The notes beneath the pieces were generated by a model, which searched no databases, was not told where the DNA came from, and saw nothing but the letters and a program-made list of their open reading frames with translations. Shown one piece after another: positions 1-7,760 of a stretch of 44,672 bases of DNA. Positions within the stretch are counted from its first letter, which is position 1, and the number at the start of each line of letters is the position of its first letter. The position numbers and the translations under genes are program-made. Source of the DNA: an uncultured Candidatus Saccharibacteria bacterium (GTDB lineage Bacteria; Patescibacteriota; Saccharimonadia; Saccharimonadales; Saccharimonadaceae); the NCBI GenBank assembly GCA_946411935.1, contig CAMKFS010000002.1:1-44672 (forward strand), read 5' to 3'.

Positions 1-54
1 CTCATGACCCCCTGCTTGCAAAGCAGGTGCTCTAGCCAACTGAGCTAACACCCC
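1..54 (-). tRNA. tRNA-Ala(TGC), 3' part cut off by window start
   Basis: Reverse complement GGGGTGTTAGCTCAGTTGGCTAGAGCACCTGCTTTGCAAGCAGGGGGTCATGAG has acceptor 5' strand, D-arm and anticodon arm CCTGC-TTTGCAA-GCAGG with anticodon TGC. Confidence 0.9.
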
Positions 55-81
55 AACTAATTTTTAATGTATGACTTTTAA

Positions 82-130
82 GGGGTTGCTCGTGCAATGT
101 TAGCGCTCTAATCAGCTGAGCTAACGCCCC
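82..130 (-). pseudogene. tRNA-like 5'-half fragment (degenerate tRNA)
   Basis: Reverse complement GGGGCGTTAGCTCAGCTGATTAGAGCGCTAACATTGCACGAGCAACCCC matches the acceptor/D-arm of the adjacent tRNA-Ala but has no proper anticodon stem or T-arm. Confidence 0.6.
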
Positions 131-220
131 ATTACATAAAGGAAGAAAGCGGGGGGGCGCTTTCTTCCAAGACCTATATTATCACATAGTAGCAAAAAAT
201 GCAACATTTTAAAGCACAAG

Positions 221-250
221 AAAAATACCCGACGCATAAAGCGCCGGGCA
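221..250 (-). terminator. Rho-independent terminator of the 306..1088 gene
   Basis: Minus strand TGCCCGGCGCTTTATGCGTCGGGTATTTTT: GC-rich hairpin followed by a T tract. Confidence 0.75.
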
Positions 251-305
251 TTAGCCAAAATATGTTTCTTGCATTTGGACGATCTTGTCTTATCAGTAGA
301 TTGCT

Positions 306-1088
306 CTAGATTGTCTCAAGCGACAAATCTACTAGGCAAAGCAAATCCTCTGGATTATTGTCATTTTGGATTTCCCAGCCATCTAACATAAAACAGCCAG
401 CAATGGCGTCACGAAGAGCACTAAAACTATCCGAATCTGATTTTGATACACGACCATATTCTTCGGAATACAGTATATAGCTGCCATGATCGCGACTAGT
501 GCGCCTTGAAAACCAAATCTTACCGTGCGCCTTAACTAAGTTCCATTCGAAGGTCGAATTCCCCTGTGTTATAACAAGCGGTTCGTTGGTCGATAATTTA
601 TCAACGACATTTTTCGCAATACGCTCCGTCTCGCTTAGACGACTGTCGCTGCGTATCTGCTTTTTGCCGTCGCAATCCGGTTTTACCCTTGCGATAGTGC
701 CGTATCGATACATCACATGATTCAGGAAAGCGGAATAAGATTGGTCGAGCGCTTCTAAAATTTCCTGAAGCCCAAGGTCGCCTATTCCAGCCACTTCATC
801 AGTGAAGATCCTCTCAATTTGCCCCCTCCCAGATTGCCAAACATTAGCATAGAAAGTCACAAAATCGAGCACAACATTATCAAATATCTCTTGCTTTGAG
901 CTATTATCGGAAACTGAGCAGAATGAAAACGATTCACACTTCTTGTTATCCGCATAAATAACTTTCTGCGCGTAAATGACATCGTCAATCTTAGCCACGC
1001 GCCAAAAATGAGCTACATCATAGCCGCCAAAATAAAATGGCGGATTGCCTGTCTTTTCTAATAAGGCAGCAATTTTTTTATCATCCAT
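306..1088 (-). CDS. Hypothetical protein (260 aa)
   Basis: Long ORF, strong SD (GTAGGGGG) upstream of ATG, terminator downstream; no family recognised. Confidence 0.8.
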   Translation of the reverse strand: MDDKKIAALLEKTGNPPFYFGGYDVAHFWRVAKIDDVIYAQKVIYADNKKCESFSFCSVSDNSSKQEIFDNVVLDFVTFYANVWQSGRGQIERIFTDEVAGIGDLGLQEILEALDQSYSAFLNHVMYRYGTIARVKPDCDGKKQIRSDSRLSETERIAKNVVDKLSTNEPLVITQGNSTFEWNLVKAHGKIWFSRRTSRDHGSYILYSEEYGRVSKSDSDSFSALRDAIAGCFMLDGWEIQNDNNPEDLLCLVDLSLETI

Positions 1089-1167
1089 GTAATATACCCC
1101 CTACATATTTATTAAGGTTCTCCAAATGCAAAAACACAAAAGGTATTTTTAATAATAACAAATACCC

Positions 1168-1845
1168 CTATAAAATGCAAAGGAGGATCATGAAACCGTG
1201 ACAAATACTTCCAAGCAAAACGAGCAGATGAAAAACCGAATGCATATATTTAAACTCACGCTCAAGTCCAAAGAACATCGCGCCAATTGTATACATAATT
1301 CCGCCCAAGAATAATAGAACCGTACCAATCGGCGGAATAACGGTCATTAAATCAGGCAGACAGAGAATAATACACCAGCCAAGCCCGAGATAACAGGCCA
1401 TTGAAAACTGTGAAAATTTTTTCAAATCGATGGCATTCAAAATAATACCAACAATTGATGTTAGCCAAACTACGCCGAACATGATCCACGCAACGGCCGG
1501 TTCCGATTTCATTAATGCGATTAGAGTCACCGGCGTATAAGTACCAGCAATTAGCGCAAATACCGAGCAATGATCAATAACTTGCATTACTTTCTTTGCG
1601 CGTAGTGATGGATTTAAGCCATGATAGACAGCCGAAATTGTGAATAACAACAGCATCGAAACCGAGAAGGCAAGCCCCGTCAATACGCCAGCAGCGCCAT
1701 ATTCTCTTGCGCCACGAATAATACAAAGCACTACGATCGGTATCGCAAAAGCTGCCCCGACAATATGCGAGATCATATTAAATATTTCTTCGCCTCTCGT
1801 ATATTTAGGCAAATCTCCTTGCAACTTTTTCGCCTTTTTCATCAT
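1168..1845 (-). CDS. Hemolysin III / TrhA (PAQR-like) family membrane protein
   Basis: N-terminal EEIFNMISHIVGAAFAI, multiple TM segments, conserved His residues (YHGLNP; HSVFHLLVLLGSICH) typical of hemolysin III. Confidence 0.9.
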   Translation of the reverse strand: MMKKAKKLQGDLPKYTRGEEIFNMISHIVGAAFAIPIVVLCIIRGAREYGAAGVLTGLAFSVSMLLLFTISAVYHGLNPSLRAKKVMQVIDHCSVFALIAGTYTPVTLIALMKSEPAVAWIMFGVVWLTSIVGIILNAIDLKKFSQFSMACYLGLGWCIILCLPDLMTVIPPIGTVLLFLGGIMYTIGAMFFGLEREFKYMHSVFHLLVLLGSICHGFMILLCIL

Positions 1846-1880
1846 TTCTAATTATATCGTGATTGTTGTAAAATAAAAGT

Positions 1881-2480
1881 ATGACGGAAAAAGCAATTCA
1901 TAAAATCGAGGTAAAAGGCGCGAGAAAAGTTCGCAAATTTGCCATACCATTTAGTATTAATATAATCATGCTCGCATTAGGTATTTGCTTACTTATTTGG
2001 GCAGACAAAGTCACCACGATGATCTCAATTATCATCGGCGTCACCTTCCTAGTTTATGCTGCATATAATCTTATTGCATATTTTAGAGTAGAGAATCGCT
2101 CGCTTGCCGACCAGGCGAAGCTTATCAGCGGTATCGCACTCGCAATTGCAGGCATTTTTCTCGTCACGCAAAGCGATTTCTTAAAAGAACTCATTTCGGT
2201 CTTTATCGGATTGTTTATTCTCGTCGAAAGCATCCTTCGCCTTCAAGATGTCCTTGCCAGTAAGAACGTCAATCCGAACTACAAGAATTCACTCGGCTTA
2301 GCAATCATCGGCGTCGCCTGTGGCGCACTCTGTATCTTCGGTAAAATTGTCATTCCGGATTTGATCCTGCAGGTTCTTGGAGTTCTCTTGATTGTATTTG
2401 CATTAACCGACACCGCTGGCGGCATCATGGTCAGCAAATCCATGAAAACCGTCAAAGCCAAAGTTATTGACGAAAAATAA
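1881..2480 (+). CDS. DUF308/HdeD-like membrane protein
   Basis: Six-TM protein with repeated short TM units (ISIIIGVTFLVYAAYNLIAYFR; LISVFIGLFILVESILRLQDV). Confidence 0.75.
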   Translation: MTEKAIHKIEVKGARKVRKFAIPFSINIIMLALGICLLIWADKVTTMISIIIGVTFLVYAAYNLIAYFRVENRSLADQAKLISGIALAIAGIFLVTQSDFLKELISVFIGLFILVESILRLQDVLASKNVNPNYKNSLGLAIIGVACGALCIFGKIVIPDLILQVLGVLLIVFALTDTAGGIMVSKSMKTVKAKVIDEK

Positions 2481-2687
2481 ACTTAATTGCCGCAGGCGAG
2501 CATTTCTTCGCCGTCATTTTCAGAATCGGCGAGCTCTTCATTGAGCAACTGTAAATCTTTTTCATCTTCATCATTCATAACTTCATTTTACATCAAAAAA
2601 TTCACCATAAATAGTCCCCATATTTACAAAACTACGTTATAATAACGGCTCTGGCGGCCACATTAATTATTACGACGGCAATAGAAA

Positions 2688-2717
2688 AATCGAGCTAATC
2701 AAAGCTCGATTTTTTTC
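2688..2717. terminator. Bidirectional Rho-independent terminator
   Basis: AAAAATCGAGCTAATCAAAGCTCGATTTTTTT: symmetric stem with A/T tracts on both sides. Confidence 0.85.
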
Positions 2718-2720
2718 GTT

Positions 2721-3332
2721 TCATTGGATCGCGTATAGCTCTTTTCCGTCTTTTATGCCGACCATCTCATCATCCGTAACACTATAACCATGCCCAGTGC
2801 CATGGCGAATGCCCCATAAAGTATAGTCGCCTAAATCTATATCGTCGAAATCATCTAAATTCCAGACAATAATTGATTTTCGGTCATGGATAAACGAATA
2901 TTTATCGTAGCCCACCGTCACAACGTCTTCGCTATTGCTCATACAGACTCGCGTAGGCCTCGCATTAAAGATAATGTAGAACGAACCATAGTCGTCTAAA
3001 CCATTATATGCATTAATATCTGCACGCTCTGTCAAAATCGCATTCATATGCGTCGCAGAATCCGTGAACGTCATGCAACCAATATCGTTGCATTCGCGCA
3101 TATATTTAGCCCATATCATAAAAGACGACCGCCAATCTTGTTCCAATAATGGCGCTTCAGAATACTTATCGCCGCCTAAAAGACAATGAGCATTCAGCTT
3201 CTTTTTATCGGAATAGACGATCATTTTGCCTAAATCATCGCTAGTATAGGACCTCTCGCTAGCATCGCAAAGCATGTGCTCTAAAGACATAAGCCTTTCG
3301 AATCCGAGAAACGATCTAAAGTGCATTTCCAT
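2721..3332 (-). CDS. Hypothetical protein (~203 aa, starts MEMHFRSFLG)
   Basis: ORF; ATG at 3332 follows strong SD AAAAAGGAGGGG, promoter-like TATAAT further upstream. Confidence 0.8.
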   Translation of the reverse strand: MEMHFRSFLGFERLMSLEHMLCDASERSYTSDDLGKMIVYSDKKKLNAHCLLGGDKYSEAPLLEQDWRSSFMIWAKYMRECNDIGCMTFTDSATHMNAILTERADINAYNGLDDYGSFYIIFNARPTRVCMSNSEDVVTVGYDKYSFIHDRKSIIVWNLDDFDDIDLGDYTLWGIRHGTGHGYSVTDDEMVGIKDGKELYAIQ

Positions 3333-3512
3333 ATCAAAACCCCTCCTTTTTGATAAATAAATATACAAGAAACAGGTCTTAATTATAACACATTTTAAGC
3401 AAAAAGATAAGGCCAGTATCCATAGAATCTAAAACGAATCAAAAATAAACAACTAAAGGAACAAGATGCTATAATAGAAAAAGTTGAAAAAAATAATATT
3501 AGGATACGGATA

Positions 3513-5624
3513 ATGAAGAAAAGTGTAATAAAAGCCGTGCGAAAGAATAAGGACGTAAAAGACTTCATGCTTTATTTCATCGTTGGAGGTTTAGCTACGA
3601 TTGTCGAATGGGGAATATTCTTTCTCTTAAATCAATTACTTGGTATAAACCACCTACTAGCCACTGCGATTGCTTTCATCTTTTCTACCATTGCCAACTG
3701 GGGTTTCGGCCGCCTCCTTGTCTTCAAACGTAGCCACGAAAGCCTTTCTAAGGAATTAACAAAAATATACGCCACGAGCATCGTCGGCCTAATCATAAAC
3801 GAGTGCATTATGTATTTGGGCGTCGACGTGTTCGGTGCACATGCTATGCTTATTAAAATTATCGCAACTGCAGTTGCATTCATTTGGAACTTCCTTGTTC
3901 GTAAGCACATTATTTATAATGATGGCAGCAAGCCAAAGACCAAAACAGAGCTCTTCTTCAAGAATCATAGAGGAATAATCATCTCGGCTATCCTTATTCC
4001 ATTTATATTCTTTGGATTTTTTAAATTCGTTGTCCCTACAGATATAAATAGTTTTGGCTATAGACACAGCTGGCTATCTGGTTCAACCATAAAGTTTGTC
4101 AATTATTGGCTCGAGGAGGGTCCGGCTAATCTCAAATTCACGAATTACGAGAGGCCAAATTCTATCGAATCTAGCAACTTAGACGACAGGGTAGCGTATC
4201 TCAGTTATCCAACTGGCGAAACGATGTTCGTATATCTCTCTGCAAAAATCGCCGGGAAAAGCCAAATCACAGTCTCCTATCTGCATAAATTCCAAATGAT
4301 CATGTTCGCGCTAACAGGTGTCCTAATGGCGCTTTTCGTCTATCTCTTTGCGGAAAGAAGCCTAAAAATTAAAAAAGACTATATAAAAATTATTATGTCT
4401 ACGGCAATCGCCACCCTCTGGATGTTGATGCCTGCCTGCGCTTATTATCTTAACAACGTATATTTCGCAGATCAATGCGTCATCCTCTGGACTACTGCAT
4501 TAATACTCGTCGAATATATATTCAGAACCAGCAAATCCAAACAGCAAAAATTGTTAAAAGTACTGCGAGCATTATTGCTTTACGGCGGCATTTTAATAGA
4601 CTATTACTTCTGGATTTTAGCATTCATATTCTTTGCCGCTGAAATAATTAGCGCAGCAGTAACACTCAAAGGATCCGAACGAAAACGAGGAATTGTCAGC
4701 ATCTTGCTTTGGTTTGGAATTCCGGTCATACTCGCACTTTTGACGTATTATATTCAAATCAGCCAAACTGATAATTGGCTCGATGTCATGCGTTTTAAAT
4801 ATGGAATGAGAGTTACCGGGGAGGGAATGACGTTAGGAGTTCTCCTAGACATGATAAGCGAGCATCTAAGAGTTGCCTTTACTAATAACGGCAGCGGTTC
4901 ATACTATTTCCTACAATTTACAGTCTTTGCATCATTAATTGTCGGTCTTATCTGCCTAGTCAAGAATAAATGCCTTAAAAAGCTATTCAATGATCCAGGA
5001 ATTTCGATTATCACTTGTATTATCGTGGCGACTGTTGGGCAAATCCTAATCTTCAAGCAACACTCAGCAATCCATGAATTTTCAATAGTAAAAGTAGCCT
5101 ACATTATCTCCCTCTTGCCAATTGTTATTTTCATGGAAGCAAGATACATATTTCTGAATCGCGGCAAAAGAAACTCGAAAGAATCAAGCAAAAATACTCT
5201 GGCTATATTCGCGACAGGGTTCTTCGCCGTCGTATTTATTACTGGCGTTCCATACAGCACCATAGATTATGCTAATGCAAGACTCGGGCAAAAGGATTTC
5301 ACTTTAGAACGAGAAATTAAATCTAACACCGACTATAACGACATTGTTTTCTCGTTTACTAAAGAAATCGATATAAATCCGCCAGAACCTCTTTCGATTT
5401 CGCATAAACAAGTCTATAAAGTGAAAAATATGTCCGAAATTAAAGAAAACATGTCTAAATATTCGGAAAAAGCTAAGGCAGTATTTATCATAGAAAAAGA
5501 GCAAGAGCTAGAAGACAAGACTCAAAATTCCGAACAAAAGTGCCTTGAGAAAAATAGTGACATACGGTTCGAAAACGATAGCTTTATTATCCTCGAAATA
5601 AATAACTTGGAAAAATGCAAATAA
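3513..5624 (+). CDS. GtrA-domain protein fused to a large polytopic (GT-C-like) membrane domain
   Basis: Residues ~20-135 resemble GtrA (FIVGGLATIVEWGIFFLLN... FSTIANWGFGRLLVFKR... VAFIWNFLVRKHIIY); the rest is a ~10-TM integral membrane region with a soluble C-terminus. Confidence 0.7.
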   Translation: MKKSVIKAVRKNKDVKDFMLYFIVGGLATIVEWGIFFLLNQLLGINHLLATAIAFIFSTIANWGFGRLLVFKRSHESLSKELTKIYATSIVGLIINECIMYLGVDVFGAHAMLIKIIATAVAFIWNFLVRKHIIYNDGSKPKTKTELFFKNHRGIIISAILIPFIFFGFFKFVVPTDINSFGYRHSWLSGSTIKFVNYWLEEGPANLKFTNYERPNSIESSNLDDRVAYLSYPTGETMFVYLSAKIAGKSQITVSYLHKFQMIMFALTGVLMALFVYLFAERSLKIKKDYIKIIMSTAIATLWMLMPACAYYLNNVYFADQCVILWTTALILVEYIFRTSKSKQQKLLKVLRALLLYGGILIDYYFWILAFIFFAAEIISAAVTLKGSERKRGIVSILLWFGIPVILALLTYYIQISQTDNWLDVMRFKYGMRVTGEGMTLGVLLDMISEHLRVAFTNNGSGSYYFLQFTVFASLIVGLICLVKNKCLKKLFNDPGISIITCIIVATVGQILIFKQHSAIHEFSIVKVAYIISLLPIVIFMEARYIFLNRGKRNSKESSKNTLAIFATGFFAVVFITGVPYSTIDYANARLGQKDFTLEREIKSNTDYNDIVFSFTKEIDINPPEPLSISHKQVYKVKNMSEIKENMSKYSEKAKAVFIIEKEQELEDKTQNSEQKCLEKNSDIRFENDSFIILEINNLEKCK

Positions 5625-5662
5625 GACAGCGCAGAACACGATAAAAAGATTATTAAAAAATA

Positions 5663-5685
5663 AGAGCCCTTTGAGGGCTTTTATT
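5663..5685. terminator. Rho-independent terminator-like hairpin
   Basis: AGAGCCCTTTGAGGGCTTTTATT after the 3513..5624 gene; on the minus strand it follows the tRNA-like repeat copy A. Confidence 0.75.
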
Positions 5686-5696
5686 ATGCTTATACT

Positions 5697-5783
5697 TGGC
5701 TGGGTCTGCAGGATATGCCCTCCGGGCAATTTGCAAGCAAATGAAACAATGCGCCGTCACTCGCAAGCTCGCCGGGCATTGGC
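5697..5783 (-). repeat. tRNA-Gln 3'-end-derived repeat, copy A, carrying palindromic insert
   Basis: First 62 nt identical to copy B (6972..7060) except one base; first 18 nt match the 3' end of tRNA-Gln including encoded CCA. Confidence 0.85.
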
Positions 5784-5874
5784 ATTCTATTAAACACTAT
5801 CTAGCAAATCTCGAAAAGTATGATAAAATCTCTCTTATTAGAGGTGGGAGTTCATTAAAAAGGAGGTTGAGTTT

Positions 5875-6837
5875 ATGAGAGCAAAAATTACTCTAGAGAT
5901 TAGCAAGTGTAATAGCTGTCCTTATCATGAAATACACGGTATCCACACTGCGGATAGTTTTGAGAATGAAACCGGCATTTATTGCGGGGAGCAAGACGAC
6001 ATAACGGATAGTTGGGAACGCTATACTTATGACGGACGAGTCGACAAGAAGCTTATTCACTCTTACGATATTTGGGAATCAAGCGAAGCGAACGTCCCAG
6101 CCTGGTGTCCATTCTTAATCAAAGAATACGATCGAATCATTAAAGATATAGTCGATAATCATAAGAATAATATCAGCAAGAAAGACGAACAGATAATCGA
6201 CTTGGCATCCAAAATTATAACCGCTTTAGCGATTTATAAATTTGACGGCTACGTATATAGTGGAGCGCTTCATTATGGCTCCATCGAGCGCGACCTTCGC
6301 CTCGCAAAAATCGCTCAGCTCGCCAAAAGTCAGTTTCTAAATACCGAAAAACTAGGTCTCGGGAAAGAAGACGCCGAAATCATAAAAACCGCAGCGGGCT
6401 ATGCGACGGAAGAGGGCATTACAAATCTCGTTAATGCCTTTAAGGAGGTGAAGCTAAAAGCAAAAGGCAGTATCTGCCTACCAGTTCTCGATTCGAATAT
6501 AGTAGTGCCCGCAGCCGTCTATCTCGCAGAGATGATAGTTACAGCTCGTCTATACTACACCAATGTCGACTTCACATTTAAAAATCGCGGCAAAGATAGG
6601 AATGGCCTCGAGCTACCAATTAGGACGGCAGAGTTACGCTATACCGCAATCAAATATTACGAAGATGGCCCGATTGATTATCCTAGTCATATTTTAGATG
6701 GCGAAGAAAAATATGACATAATGCAGCAATATGTCATTCTCAGTAAAATCTTCGGCATTAAAACTTATAAATACTTCATCAACGGCACGCAAATTTCTAT
6801 CGGAAAGATAAAAGAAAAACTAAAAGAAGAAGCCTAA
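5875..6837 (+). CDS. Orphan protein (320 aa) with N-terminal putative Cys4 metal-binding module
   Basis: Strong SD AAAAGGAGGTTGAG before ATG; N-terminal CNSCPYHEIHG...GIYCGEQ...WCPF pattern; terminator downstream. Confidence 0.85.
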   Translation: MRAKITLEISKCNSCPYHEIHGIHTADSFENETGIYCGEQDDITDSWERYTYDGRVDKKLIHSYDIWESSEANVPAWCPFLIKEYDRIIKDIVDNHKNNISKKDEQIIDLASKIITALAIYKFDGYVYSGALHYGSIERDLRLAKIAQLAKSQFLNTEKLGLGKEDAEIIKTAAGYATEEGITNLVNAFKEVKLKAKGSICLPVLDSNIVVPAAVYLAEMIVTARLYYTNVDFTFKNRGKDRNGLELPIRTAELRYTAIKYYEDGPIDYPSHILDGEEKYDIMQQYVILSKIFGIKTYKYFINGTQISIGKIKEKLKEEA

Positions 6838-6851
6838 CTCAACTCCCACCC

Positions 6852-6884
6852 GCCCCTGCCATAAAGCAGGGGCTTTTCTTTTTT
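6852..6884 (+). terminator. Rho-independent terminator
   Basis: GCCCCTGCCATAAAGCAGGGGCTTTTCTTTTTT. Confidence 0.9.
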
Positions 6885-6971
6885 AGCCATGTTAAAATAT
6901 AAGCACTCAAGCCAGCCAAGTCATTCTACGAAAAAAATGAATCCTTACGGATTCTTTTTTATTCTTTGATT

Positions 6972-7060
6972 TGGCTGGGCCTGCAGGATATGCCCTCCGG
7001 GCAATTTGCAAGCAAATGAAACAATGCGCCGTCGTTTTCTAACGAAAACCGGGCATTGGC
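6972..7060 (-). repeat. tRNA-Gln 3'-end-derived repeat, copy B, carrying palindromic insert
   Basis: Near-identical to copy A; first 18 nt identical to the tRNA-Gln 3' end; followed at 7061 by T-arm-like GAACCTGGCTCGAACCCTGCC. Confidence 0.85.
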
Positions 7061-7139
7061 GAACCTGGCTCGAACCCTGCCTCGCCTGCGGCGAGCAATG
7101 AAATAAAAAACAGCCCTTACGGGCGTTTTCATTTCATTG

Positions 7140-7214
7140 TGGCTGGGCCTGCAGGATTCGAACCTGCGAATGACGGGACCAAAACCCGTTGCCTTACCAC
7201 TTGGCGAAGACCCA
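7140..7214 (-). tRNA. tRNA-Gln(TTG), CCA encoded
   Basis: Reverse complement TGGGTCTTCGCCAAGTGGTAAGGCAACGGGTTTTGGTCCCGTCATTCGCAGGTTCGAATCCTGCAGGCCCAGCCA folds as a full cloverleaf with anticodon TTG. Confidence 0.95.
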
Positions 7215-7258
7215 ATACAAAAATAATTTTATCATAAAAATACGCTATAATAAAGCCA

Positions 7259-7711
7259 ATGATAGATACGGACAAAAAATACATACCTCCTGCAAAATAT
7301 AAGCCCAAAGAATTTAATCCAAATAAACGCCCCGAAAAAGTACCAGGTTTCACCGCGCTCAGCTTCTTCACATTAATAGCTATATATATTATCAAGTACT
7401 GCATTGATTTTTTGTTAATGCCTGCGCTATTCGCAAACTACAATACGCCGCCATTTGCCATAACGTTCTGGGTCCTCGAAACCATTCTTATTACATTTAT
7501 TTGCATTAAATTTGTTACCGGATTTGGCTATTTTTATATTCCAGCTTGTTTAGTCTATGCCATTCTTGTCGTCATTTGGCCAAACGGAATATTTGGATTC
7601 GGTATTGCCATGCCAGCCATTGCCGGCGCCGCAATCGCCTATGTTGCAAGCAGAATAATCGAACGCATCGAGATGTGGCTCTTCATAATCATTGGTTTTA
7701 TAAAAATGTAA
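7259..7711 (+). CDS. Hypothetical membrane protein (150 aa)
   Basis: ORF with proline-rich N-terminus and several TM segments; TATAAT immediately upstream of ATG. Confidence 0.7.
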   Translation: MIDTDKKYIPPAKYKPKEFNPNKRPEKVPGFTALSFFTLIAIYIIKYCIDFLLMPALFANYNTPPFAITFWVLETILITFICIKFVTGFGYFYIPACLVYAILVVIWPNGIFGFGIAMPAIAGAAIAYVASRIIERIEMWLFIIIGFIKM

Positions 7712-7760
7712 CGTGTAGTTGGTGTACAAAAAAGCGCGACCATGTTAGAATGCAAGAGTT

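Noticed and set aside
225-256. GCCGGGCATTAGCC resembles the end of the tRNA-associated repeat (GCCGGGCATTGGC)
   Set aside because: Only ~10-12 nt, within an ordinary terminator hairpin; chance similarity is likely.
2467-2578. Short acidic minus-strand ORF (MNDEDEKDLQLLNEELADSE...) that looked like a peptide precursor leader
   Set aside because: The reading frame runs into the end of the DUF308 gene and loses the acidic leader pattern; no SD or precursor core motif.
5696-5878. 60-aa plus-strand ORF
   Set aside because: Runs through the tRNA-derived repeat copy A and overlaps a strong SD/start of the next gene; better explained as repeat DNA.
7129-7404. 91-aa minus-strand ORF
   Set aside because: Overlaps the complete tRNA-Gln and the start of the 7259 gene.
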